From Methanocorpusculum sp. (GTDB lineage Archaea; Halobacteriota; Methanomicrobia; Methanomicrobiales; Methanocorpusculaceae): a stretch of DNA of 9,302 nt. The notes beneath the pieces are model-generated. The model made no database searches. It was not told the DNA's origin and was given only the letters and a program-made list of their open reading frames with translations. Within the stretch, counting starts at the first letter, position 1, and each line of letters opens with the position of its first letter. Made by a program: the position numbers and the translations under genes. The stretch is from assembly GCA_029986195.1 (NCBI GenBank), contig DALTYF010000019.1:1-9302 (forward strand), given 5' to 3'. This document shows, one piece after another, positions 1-5,930 of the stretch.

Positions 1-1
1 A

Positions 2-340
2 AACACGATAACTCTGCCCGGCGCAATCGGCATAAACCCGCTGAACTGGAAAACCGACGAAACCTATACGAACGGTTCTGAAAATGAAGGAGCAGTGTTT
101 TTCTACAACAATGGCAGTATATCAGCGGAGATCCCGAACTTTACCGGAGCATATCTTGCGGAGGTAAACGGATCAGTTGTCCTTATCGCTGACTCACCCG
201 ACCCTGCATCCTACTCGCTGCCGGAACTGTTCGCCGACGGTGTGTACCATGTCTATGACTACTACTTCTTCTACGAAAATCTGAAGGAAAACATCGCAGA
301 ACGGACTGCAGCGTACTTTTCACAACGATCGAAAGCCTGA
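2..340 (+). CDS. C-terminal part of a DUF3089-like (alpha/beta-hydrolase-like) protein, 5' end outside window
   Basis: The frame is open from the window edge to a TGA at 338-340 and gives about 112 C-terminal residues; the GTG at 95 is internal, because the frame stays open upstream of it. Two stretches recall the DUF3089 family: INPLNWKTDETYT near the start of the visible part, and YHVYDYYFFYENLKENIAER near its end, which resembles the family's closing block (Tyr-His, Asp, Phe-Tyr, Asn-Leu, Asn, Arg). DUF3089 proteins are predicted alpha/beta-hydrolase-fold enzymes of unknown substrate. The catalytic serine region would lie upstream and cannot be seen. The frame and stop are certain; the family assignment is from memory of the motif pattern. 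A T7 run follows the stop, so the gene is probably the last of its transcript. Confidence 0.6.
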   Translation, partial: NTITLPGAIGINPLNWKTDETYTNGSENEGAVFFYNNGSISAEIPNFTGAYLAEVNGSVVLIADSPDPASYSLPELFADGVYHVYDYYFFYENLKENIAERTAAYFSQRSKA

Positions 341-346
341 CACTTC

Positions 347-353
347 TTTTTTT
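347..353 (+). terminator. T7 run, probable archaeal terminator
   Basis: Seven consecutive T begin six bases after the stop of the DUF3089-like gene. Archaeal RNA polymerase can terminate at short U tracts without a hairpin, and no stem is seen here. Confidence 0.4.
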
Positions 354-376
354 CCAACTCGCATCAAACCGAATCT

Positions 377-385
377 GTTATATGA
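377..385 (+). promoter_or_regulatory. Possible TATA box for the small membrane gene and symporter
   Basis: The sequence GTTATATGA lies about 27 bases upstream of the ATG at 408. If it is the TATA box, transcription would begin at or very near that ATG, giving a leaderless or near-leaderless message. The only Shine-Dalgarno-like string before the ATG is a weak GTGAC at 392-396, which fits. The call rests on sequence and spacing only. Confidence 0.3.
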
Positions 386-407
386 CAACACGTGACACTC
401 TTATGGT

Positions 408-521
408 ATGATACTTGGATTACCTGACATCACCGTGCTGACCGTGGGCGGCACGATTGTCATCGTCTTCGTTCTTCTCATCCTCTGGGGTCTCACCTTC
501 CCCAAGGTGGTGGAGGAGTAA
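408..521 (+). CDS. 37-residue single-helix membrane peptide, probable symporter accessory protein
   Basis: An ATG at 408 opens a 37-codon frame ending with TAA at 519-521, three bases before the symporter ATG. The product has a short N-terminus (MILGLPDITV), one hydrophobic helix from about residue 10 to 30 (rich in Ile, Val, Leu, Phe and with a Trp), and an acidic C-terminal end (PKVVEE). No upstream start is possible because a TGA lies in frame at 393. The Shine-Dalgarno of the symporter (GGAGG, 512-516) lies inside its last codons, so the two genes look translationally coupled. Tiny one-helix proteins directly ahead of sodium:solute symporters are known in prokaryotes, and the longer YhdT and YjcH proteins hold comparable positions beside panF and actP. 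A role in assembly or stability of the transporter is inferred. Purely sequence-based gene calling can miss it because of its size. Confidence 0.65.
   Translation: MILGLPDITVLTVGGTIVIVFVLLILWGLTFPKVVEE
512..518 (+). promoter_or_regulatory. Ribosome binding site of the symporter, inside the small gene
   Basis: GGAGGAG overlaps the final Glu-Glu codons of the 37-residue gene, with 6-8 bases before the ATG at 525. It supports that start and suggests coupling of the two genes. Confidence 0.7.
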
Positions 522-524
522 TCA

Positions 525-2066
525 ATGGGGCTTAGTGAAGGAAGTACCCTGGTCACTCTTGCACTTATCGTTGTGTACTTCGTGGTGCTGCTCGGTATCG
601 GTGTGTGGGCATCGAAAAAGATCAAAAACTCCGAGGATTACATGCTTGCCGGCAGAAGTCTCGGGTTCTGGCTGTTCACGCTTCTGATCGTCTGTTCCAT
701 CTGCAGCGGTATGACGCTGGTTGGAACAAGCGGGTTCGGTTACGCTTCCGGCTGGCCGGGAATCTGGGAGCAGATCTTTGTACCGCTCGCTGCCGCGTTC
801 TGTATTATTTTCTTTGGATCCAAACTCAATAAGATTGGCCGGGAAAAAGGATGCATGACTCTTGAGGATTACTTTGCCATCAGATACGAGAACAACAAAG
901 AACTTCGTGCCCTCTCGGCTCTGGCAAGCATTGCCGTCAGTCTGGTCTACCTCATCGGCCAGTACACGGCAATCAGTATTGTTCTCATCTGGGTGTTTGG
1001 TCTGGAACACTGGCAGGCGCTTCTGATCTCAGGAGTCATCATCACGGCATACACCGTGATTGGAGGGTTGTATGCGGTATCGTGGACTGGACTTGTGCAG
1101 GGACTGATTCTCATCTTCGGTGTTCTGCTGGTCTCACCGTTCATTCTCAGCTATGCAGGAGGTATTGAGCACATCAATACTGTTCTCGCATCGATTGATC
1201 CAAACCTTGTCATGCCGGCGTTCCCGAATGCGTATGCGGCATATGCCTACTGTACGCCTGAGTTCCTGGTTTCGTTCGGCATCCTCCTTATGGTGGGTCT
1301 TGCCTGTGCGCCGCACATCATGTCCAATGTCTTTGCGGCGAAGAAGATCTCCTACTTCAAGTGGGCTCCTCTTGTTGCATTCGGTATTTATGTCGTCATC
1401 ATGTTCCTCGTCAAGCTCTGTGGTATGGGTGTCCGTGTCATGGCCGAAGACGGAAAACTTGACGCGATCGCAGCAACCAATGCGCCGGACTTCGCGCTGA
1501 TGTACGGGATTCAGGCGGCAGCTCCGAGTATTTTTATTACCGGCCTGTTTGCGGTGATTGTTCTGTCCGCAGTCATGTCCACCACCGACCGACTGATGCT
1601 GACGGTGGGTACGGAGTTTTCCTGGAACATCTTCAAAGTCATGCTTCGTCCAAACGCAAGCGAGCGGCAGGTTGTCCGCATCAGTCAGATTTGTGTGCTG
1701 ATTGCAGCGGTCGTTTCGCTGATTCTTGCGATTAATCCGCCGGAGATGCTGGCCTTCCTGATCTGGCTTGGTATCGGGCTGATGCTCTGTTCGTTTGCCG
1801 TGCCGCTGATTGCCGGTCTTTACTGGCGGCGGGCGACCGCAGCGGGCGCGATTGCGAGTATGGCGGTCGGATTAATCTCCTCGATCGGGTTTGGCTACTA
1901 CTATCAGTTTGTGGAGAAACTGCCGATGCATTTCTCCATCTACGCACTGGCGCTCGCTATCCTCGCCATGGTAGTGGTCAGTCTTCTGACGCAGAAGAAT
2001 TCGGATGCGGCACTGGATGAAACGTATACCGGTGCGTATCTGCATCCGAAAGAACTCAGTAAATAA
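525..2066 (+). CDS. Sodium:solute symporter (SSS family), substrate unknown
   Basis: The 513-residue integral membrane protein has about 13 hydrophobic segments and the usual SSS length. Family marks in order: AGRSLGFW (42-49) after the first helix, YTVIGGLYAVSWTGLVQG (176-193) covering the conserved GG...W.....Q segment, the APHIMSNVFAAK loop (262-273), SAVMSTTDRLML (348-359) whose adjacent Ser-Thr pair corresponds to sodium-site residues of helix 8, and GLYWRRATAAGAIA (431-444). The fold is LeuT-like and couples solute uptake to sodium entry at the cell membrane. The overall pattern is closest to the PutP/PanF branch, but substrate cannot be read from sequence, and no neighbouring enzyme gene points to one. 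The start at ATG 525 is fixed by a GGAGG at 512-516. It is preceded by a one-helix peptide gene and followed by a T7 run. Confidence 0.93.
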   Translation: MGLSEGSTLVTLALIVVYFVVLLGIGVWASKKIKNSEDYMLAGRSLGFWLFTLLIVCSICSGMTLVGTSGFGYASGWPGIWEQIFVPLAAAFCIIFFGSKLNKIGREKGCMTLEDYFAIRYENNKELRALSALASIAVSLVYLIGQYTAISIVLIWVFGLEHWQALLISGVIITAYTVIGGLYAVSWTGLVQGLILIFGVLLVSPFILSYAGGIEHINTVLASIDPNLVMPAFPNAYAAYAYCTPEFLVSFGILLMVGLACAPHIMSNVFAAKKISYFKWAPLVAFGIYVVIMFLVKLCGMGVRVMAEDGKLDAIAATNAPDFALMYGIQAAAPSIFITGLFAVIVLSAVMSTTDRLMLTVGTEFSWNIFKVMLRPNASERQVVRISQICVLIAAVVSLILAINPPEMLAFLIWLGIGLMLCSFAVPLIAGLYWRRATAAGAIASMAVGLISSIGFGYYYQFVEKLPMHFSIYALALAILAMVVVSLLTQKNSDAALDETYTGAYLHPKELSK

Positions 2067-2080
2067 TCTTCAAAAATATC

Positions 2081-2087
2081 TTTTTTT
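2081..2087 (+). terminator. T7 run after the symporter
   Basis: Seven T follow the TAA by 14 bases, in an A/T-rich context without a clear stem. This fits archaeal U-tract termination and separates the symporter unit from pyrH. Confidence 0.45.
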
Positions 2088-2154
2088 GAGAGCGAACATG
2101 CGTTGTTCTGTTCCCGTGTCCGTCCGGGGAGATGATAAACTGCAACCCCATAGA

Positions 2155-2163
2155 ACATATATG
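2155..2163 (+). promoter_or_regulatory. TATA box of pyrH
   Basis: ACATATATG sits 32-40 bases before the pyrH ATG. The usual archaeal spacing would put the transcription start at about 2183-2187, giving a leader of roughly ten bases that could just hold the AAGGA at 2184-2188. Confidence 0.45.
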
Positions 2164-2194
2164 CAAAGACCGAACAAATAGATAAGGAATTTTC

Positions 2195-2899
2195 ATGACG
2201 CGGGTTGTAATCTCTGTGGGAGGATCGGTTCTTGTACCAACACTTGATACTCATCGGCTGATGGAGTGGGCAGATGCCCTGAAAACTCTGATCAAAGCCG
2301 GACATCAGGTATTTGCCGTGGTTGGCGGGGGAGGGGAAGCCCGCCGGTATATCAATGTGTGTCGTGATATCGGACTGGATGAGGCGTCATCCGATGAGTT
2401 CGGAATTCTTATTACCCGTATCAATGCCCGGCTGCTGATCGCAGCCCTTGGCGAGTACGCGTATCCGCGGGTGGCCGAGTCATATCTGGATGCGAAGGAG
2501 TTTGCCCTGACCGGAAAGATCGTGGTGATGGGCGGAGTCACGCCCGGCCAGACGACCGATGCGGTTGCCGCGTGTCTGGCGGAGGAGACCTGTGCCTCGA
2601 TGATGATCAATATGACCGCCATTGACGGGATCTACTCGGCCGATCCGAAGAAGGATCCGGCAGCGGTCAAATATGATACGCTCAGCCCGCAGGGTCTTAT
2701 CGATTTAATTATGAAGGAAAAACTCTGTGCCGGCAGCAATATGGTCATCGATCTGGTGGCCGCAAAGATCACCGAACGTTCCGGGATTCCGCTGGTTGTC
2801 ATCGACGGTCGCGACCCGTCACTGATCTGCCGGGCACTGCTTGAGGGTGCGTTTGGCGGAACAATCGTTGGCGATAAAGTTGTCACGTTCCCGCTCTGA
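2195..2899 (+). CDS. pyrH: UMP kinase, archaeal type
   Basis: The 234-residue protein of the amino-acid-kinase fold phosphorylates UMP to UDP with ATP, a cytosolic step in pyrimidine nucleotide synthesis. The N-terminal phosphate-binding strand reads VVISVGGSVL (4-13, usually I.LGGS), followed by VVGGGGEAR (42-50), GGVTPGQTTDAVAACLAE (113-130) and the nucleotide-site segment NMTAIDGIYSADPKKD (139-154), then VIDGRDP (202-208). Length and the gap pattern match the archaeal branch rather than the slightly longer bacterial enzyme. ATG 2195 is supported by AAGGA at 2184-2188. The gene appears monocistronic, with its own TATA box and a T-run at its end. Function follows from strong family resemblance; there is nothing unusual in the active-site segments. 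Confidence 0.95.
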   Translation: MTRVVISVGGSVLVPTLDTHRLMEWADALKTLIKAGHQVFAVVGGGGEARRYINVCRDIGLDEASSDEFGILITRINARLLIAALGEYAYPRVAESYLDAKEFALTGKIVVMGGVTPGQTTDAVAACLAEETCASMMINMTAIDGIYSADPKKDPAAVKYDTLSPQGLIDLIMKEKLCAGSNMVIDLVAAKITERSGIPLVVIDGRDPSLICRALLEGAFGGTIVGDKVVTFPL

Positions 2900-2902
2900 A
2901 AC

Positions 2903-2920
2903 TTTTTTCAAAATATTTTG
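2903..2920 (+). terminator. T6 run plus 12-base palindrome after pyrH
   Basis: Six T (2903-2908) begin four bases after the pyrH stop and are followed at once by the perfect palindrome CAAAATATTTTG (2909-2920). The T-run is the likely terminator. The palindrome has no spacer, so as RNA it would form a poor hairpin; a DNA-binding role is possible but unsupported. Confidence 0.4.
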
Positions 2921-3216
2921 AAGAGGAAGGCGATGATGCCGCGAACACATTTTTGGATGGTTTTTCGGAAACTATTTGGCGGGTTTGCTTTGCGTCTCAC
3001 ATGATGCTGACGATATGGAAAACTGAGTTCCTCTGGATTCATTTCAGAAACGATCGCGTGCGAGATCTAGACTGAAATACCTGATTCCCGGTTCAAAGTG
3101 GAAGGTACAAAAGCATGTCAGTCTGTGTTCAATAATATTATCTCTTTTTAGTTCGATAACGGTATTTGTGTTACAATATATCTCAGTATCACCCCCAAAA
3201 AGATGGAGATGACACA
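2921..3216. other. Intergenic region without a recognisable gene
   Basis: About 300 bases lie between pyrH and the first paralogue of the array. No frame here has plausible codon content. The 78-codon minus-strand frame at 3044-3280 overlaps copy 1, has no ribosome site that I can see and recalls no family. No tRNA cloverleaf or paired C/D boxes were found. The stretch becomes AT-rich towards 3130-3182, which fits a promoter. Confidence 0.5.
3173..3182 (+). promoter_or_regulatory. Possible TATA box of the paralogue array
   Basis: ACAATATATC lies about 35-44 bases before the ancestral start position of copy 1 (3217), giving a predicted transcription start near 3203 and a short leader holding GGAGATGA (3205-3212). 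A second AT-rich string, AATAATATTAT, lies at 3131-3141. Confidence 0.35.
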
Positions 3217-3455
3217 ACGAAGAGGCAAAATCTGTCTGATATGGTAGAAGAATTTTTTTTACCATACATCCCCATATCACCTTTTCTATCGGAGATATGC
3301 TATTTCAGGCGGTTAAATTTGAGGTGCACTGGCTTAGCTGGTTTCGCGGCATAGGACAAAATTATATTTGGGGACTCATCGAGATGGTTCAGCCGAATCG
3401 GGAATATGGTTTTTTTGGATATGCCCATTGGCCGGTTAGTCGGAAGGCGGAGCAT

Positions 3456-3498
3456 CAGGCACGAACTGCGGAAGAACTCTATGATCTCATTGACTGGA
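3456..3498 (+). repeat. 43-base exact repeat, unit in copy 1
   Basis: This stretch is identical, base for base, to 4844-4886 in copy 3, while the same position in copy 2 differs at many sites. It encodes the QARTAEELYDLIDW block. It is part of the paralogue family, not a mobile element. Confidence 0.9.
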
Positions 3499-3913
3499 GT
3501 CATCCGTCTAATTTTGAAATGTATTCCTGGGATAGTATCGAATTCACGACCATTGTCCCGCCAAAACAGCTGATAATCGGGGATGAGGTGTGGAACATTG
3601 AACAACCGCCGCGGCTGCACCGCGAGTATGGACCGTATATACTTGACACGGCAATAGGCCCTATTGAGTGTTGTGATTATCGGTATGAAGCAGTTCTGTA
3701 CCGTATTCCACGGACCGACAGACGATGCAGTTTGGCAGAGCAACCTGGAGAGTTTCCCTGTTAGATGAGGAGGATGTCTGTCGTGACCCGAACATTCCCT
3801 ATCCGCCGCTGCACAACAATGACTACTTCCCTTTCACCTACTGGGAGCTGCCAGATAGACTTGATGATCTCAGGACGATTCCGGAGGACGACACAGAGAT
3901 AGTGGGAACAGAA

Positions 3914-3924
3914 AGGAACGTGAT
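3914..3924 (+). promoter_or_regulatory. Ribosome binding site of copy 2
   Basis: AGGAACGTGAT resembles the full complement of the 16S 3' end (GGAGGTGAT) and lies inside the last codons of copy 1, a few bases before the ATG at 3928. The equivalent in copy 3 is GGGAAGTGAT (4615-4624). Confidence 0.6.
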
Positions 3925-3927
3925 ATC

Positions 3928-4539
3928 ATGACGAGACCGGACCTGCATGAAATGGTACAGAAATTTCTCACAATACACCCGCAGACGATCATCTCTATCG
4001 AAGATATGATTTTTCAGGTGGCTAACGTTACGGTACAGCCTCCCGTTCCGGGCGATGTGGTACAACAGTATATTCTGGGGTCCCTTGCAATGATTCAGCC
4101 GAAACGTGAGGCAGAATTTATCGGCTACGCCCGCTGGCCAATCAGCCGCAAGGCAGAACAACAGGCACAGCAGGCAGAGGAACTCTACTGCCGCATCGAT
4201 TGGAATCATCCTTCGGATTTTTGGTGGGAGACGTGGGACAGTGTCAAATTTACCACAGAGAACCCGCCGAAACAGGTGAAAATCGGTGACGAGATATGGA
4301 ACGTGGAACAGCAGCCAAAACTGTACAATATGAGCGTGGAAGAGTATACGTATGAAGCAGTTCTGTACCGGTATTCCACGGACCGGCAGACGATACAGTT
4401 TGGCAAAGCAGTCTGGGCCGTCAGCCTGTTTGATGCAGATGCCTATCGTAACCCGGATGTATTCATTCCGCCGCGGCACAACCACGACTATTTTCCTTTT
4501 ACCTACTGGGAACTTCCGGAAAACTTGAGGTATAGATAG
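3928..4539 (+). CDS. Unrecognised Trp/Tyr-rich protein, intact middle copy of a tandem family
   Basis: The 203-residue protein has no signal peptide or membrane helix and recalls no family to me. It is rich in aromatic residues, with eight Trp. Blocks shared with both neighbours are: an N-terminal FLTIHPQTIISIEDMIFQ segment (14-31), YARWPISRKAE with the following AEELY..IDW.HP (about 67-94), PPKQVKIGDEIWNVEQQPKL (113-132), YTYEAVLYRYSTDRQTIQFG (about 139-158) and C-terminal NHDYFPFTYWELP. The weakest conservation, with length change, is at about residues 33-48. The ATG overlaps the copy 1 stop (ATGA), and a good Shine-Dalgarno lies at 3914-3924. Within the array this is the only copy without a disruption, so it is the likely functional one. 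Conservation of the blocks in two decayed copies argues that the family was under selection before duplication. No function is proposed. Confidence 0.8.
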   Translation: MTRPDLHEMVQKFLTIHPQTIISIEDMIFQVANVTVQPPVPGDVVQQYILGSLAMIQPKREAEFIGYARWPISRKAEQQAQQAEELYCRIDWNHPSDFWWETWDSVKFTTENPPKQVKIGDEIWNVEQQPKLYNMSVEEYTYEAVLYRYSTDRQTIQFGKAVWAVSLFDADAYRNPDVFIPPRHNHDYFPFTYWELPENLRYR

Positions 4540-4627
4540 TCACGGAGAATGATACAGCAGATGAGACGAACACCCACGCGGCATGAATGTGCGGATACCG
4601 AATGAAGAAAAAAAGGGAAGTGATATG

Positions 4628-5275
4628 ATGAAGAGACCAAGTCTGTCCGCTATGATAGAGAAATTTCTTACGATATGTCCTCAGACCACTCTGTCCATTG
4701 GAAATATGGTATTTCTGGCGGATGAATTTACCCCCTCCGAGCCCAACGGGAGTTAAGGGATCCCTTTCCCTGCTGATACAGCCGGTTCTTGAGGCACAAA
4801 TTACCGGATTGCACACTGGCCAATCAGCCGCGAGGCGATAGGGCAGGCACGAACTGCGGAAGAACTCTATGATCTCATTGACTGGAAACATCCAACTGTC
4901 TTTTGGTGGCATAGCTTTGATCGCGTTGAATTTTCTCCGGGAATGCCGCCGAAACAGATGAAAATTGGTGATGAGGTGTGGAACGTGGAACAGCCGCCAA
5001 AGTTGTGTGATACGTTTCCCCACCCCATAAAAGGAGTGAAAAAAATGTATAAGTATGCGTATGAAGCAGTTCTGTACCGCTACTCCCCCGATCTGCAGAA
5101 GATGCAGTTTGCCAAAGCTGTCTGGGATGTTCCCGAGTTTTTTGAAGAGGACTCACGTGACCGGAATATTCCCTATCCCCCGCTGAACAATAATGACTAT
5201 TTCCCCTTCGTATACTGGGAGTTGCCAACAAGACTTGATATCCCGCTGATCACGGGAGATCCCGTCTCCGGCTGA
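4628..5275 (+). pseudogene. Paralogue copy 3 of the unrecognised family, degenerate (two frameshifts, internal stop)
   Basis: The start MKRPSLSAMIEKFLTI aligns with copy 2. ATG 4628 is the equivalent start; an ATG at 4625 directly follows the Shine-Dalgarno and is too close to it. The frame stops at TAA 4754-4756, in the segment where the copies differ in length. Homology resumes one base on (KGSLSLLIQPVLEAQI, from 4755), then one base of a Tyr codon is missing at 4809-4810, and AHWPISREAIGQA and all later blocks follow in the first frame to TGA 5273-5275. The C-terminal third is open from 4943 as a 110-codon piece (MPPKQMKIGDEVWNVEQPPK and on), which a gene caller might list as a gene. It has an insertion relative to copy 2 (the DTFPHPIKGVKKMYK part) and ends with a different tail after YWELP. 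Confidence 0.75.
4844..4886 (+). repeat. 43-base exact repeat, unit in copy 3
   Basis: This is the second unit of the identity described at 3456-3498. A further 21-base identity is shared by all three copies (3683-3703, 4350-4370, 5059-5079), covering the YEAVLYR codons. Confidence 0.9.
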
Positions 5276-5399
5276 ACGAAGGAGAGGTTGACATCTGATC
5301 ACGGAAACGGTAGAGAATGGGCTGATTACTCCGCGCTTCCTCGCGGTTGGTATCCGGAAATTATTTGTTCCGGGAGGATAAATCCGGGAAATAACTGTT
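5276..5399. other. Convergent intergenic region with small inverted repeats
   Basis: The gap lies between copy 3 and the minus-strand PPOX-like gene. It contains a CCGCG/CGCGG stem with a six-base loop (5331-5346) and an imperfect stem at 5351-5380 (TATCCGGAA against TTCC and GGATA, with a bulge). A ten-base direct repeat, CTGATCACGG, occurs at 5246-5255 and 5295-5304. A short open stretch near 5295-5383 has no usual start codon. I see no gene here. The stems may help end transcription from either side. Confidence 0.4.
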
Positions 5400-5425
5400 A
5401 AAAAATTATGGCTCTTTCAGAGCCA
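5400..5425 (-). terminator. Hairpin plus T6, intrinsic-terminator-like, overlapping the end of the PPOX-like gene
   Basis: On the minus strand a seven-base stem TGGCTCT/AGAGCCA with a three-base loop (5409-5425) covers the last codons (Ala-Leu-Lys-Glu-Pro). It is followed by the stop and six T (complement of A at 5400-5405). This is the shape of a bacterial-style terminator, and the stem is built into the coding end. Confidence 0.55.
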
Positions 5426-5903
5426 CAATATTGCGGACAGCGGTAAGTTTCCAGACCATGGACCGATCCTCCTCCACAAGTTTCCGGGGATCATCCGAAG
5501 GATGATGACCGAGAGCCGCAAGACTGGTTGCAGCGAGTTCTTTCCGGATAACCCGATCCGCAAACATCCGGCGAATCTCCCGCACCTTTCCCGGATCCGT
5601 AACCTCCGCAAGCTTTCCCTGCATTGTCACAAACCGGTAGGCGGACATATCGGGGGCAACCTCCTCAATCTCCACCGAAACCGCGGGATTCTGCGCAAAA
5701 AGATGCATCTTTCGCCCGTAACGGGTGGAAAGAAAATACATATTCCGTTCGTCAAACACGTACAGAAACGGCGCAATATACGGATACTCAGTACCCGAAA
5801 ATGCAATACGGGCAACAGTTCCCCGGCGGACAAGATCATCATACTCGGCCTTCTGCATCGCCGGAATCTTTTCCGGATGCTGGTTTTCTGGCAGTTCAGT
5901 CAT
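5406..5903 (-). CDS. FMN-binding split-barrel protein of the PPOX / NimA-like family
   Basis: The 165-residue protein resembles the pyridoxamine-phosphate-oxidase-like flavin-binding family, including NimA-type nitroimidazole reductases. The characteristic first half reads GTVARIAFSGTEYPYIAPFL and YVFDERNMYFLSTRYGRKMH, followed by NPAVSVEIEE, that is, the beta-barrel strands with the Gly-Arg-Lys phosphate-contact segment. The family binds FMN or a related flavin and usually reduces small molecules; the substrate here is unknown. An ATG at 5912 would add three residues (MFF), but AGGAG abuts that ATG directly while standing nine bases from the ATG at 5903, so 5903 is preferred. It follows the antiporter gene by 27 bases, with a T7 run between, so co-transcription is possible but partial termination is likely. 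A hairpin and T-run lie at its end. Confidence 0.8.
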   Translation of the reverse strand: MTELPENQHPEKIPAMQKAEYDDLVRRGTVARIAFSGTEYPYIAPFLYVFDERNMYFLSTRYGRKMHLFAQNPAVSVEIEEVAPDMSAYRFVTMQGKLAEVTDPGKVREIRRMFADRVIRKELAATSLAALGHHPSDDPRKLVEEDRSMVWKLTAVRNIVALKEP

Positions 5904-5918
5904 AAAAAACATCTCCTG

Positions 5919-5925
5919 AAAAAAA
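5919..5925 (-). terminator. T7 run between antiporter and PPOX-like gene
   Basis: On the minus strand seven T occur six bases after the antiporter stop, just before the Shine-Dalgarno of the next gene. It may attenuate readthrough from the antiporter into the PPOX-like gene. Confidence 0.35.
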
Positions 5926-5930
5926 GAGGA

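Larger units (their letters stand above)
3217..3931 (+). pseudogene. Paralogue copy 1 of the unrecognised family, degenerate (lost start, two frameshifts)
   Basis: Alignment to the intact copy at 3928-4539 shows the same protein throughout, but split over three frames. The codon matching the start is ACG (3217-3219), in the context GGAGATGACACAACG against GGAAGTGATATGATG in copy 3. The N-terminal part reads TKRQNLSDMVEEF until a T8 tract (3253-3260), where the other copies have six bases. The frame then changes and continues as TIHPHITFSIGDMLFQAV. A base is missing after 3703 (CCGTATTCC, against CCGGTATTCC in copy 2), and the last part (DYFPFTYWELP and on) is in a third frame ending at 3929-3931. 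Simple gene calling would give fragments at 3297-3764 and 3725-3931. The frame stays open upstream of 3217 to an ATG at 3166, so an alternative upstream start exists, but it would not repair the frameshifts. The terminal TGA overlaps the ATG of copy 2. Confidence 0.75.

Noticed and set aside
522..1010. 162-codon minus-strand open frame
   Set aside because: It is antisense to the well-supported symporter and has no recognisable motif.
3044..3280. 78-codon minus-strand frame in the gene-poor stretch
   Set aside because: It overlaps the start of copy 1, has no visible Shine-Dalgarno and resembles no family.
3217..5275. CRISPR-like or mobile-element repeats
   Set aside because: The repeats are coding blocks of diverged paralogues, of unequal length and without regular spacers, terminal inverted repeats or a transposase.
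5295..5383. Short open frame after copy 3 (ending in FVPGG)
   Set aside because: It has no ATG or GTG start and no clear ribosome site; at most a remnant.
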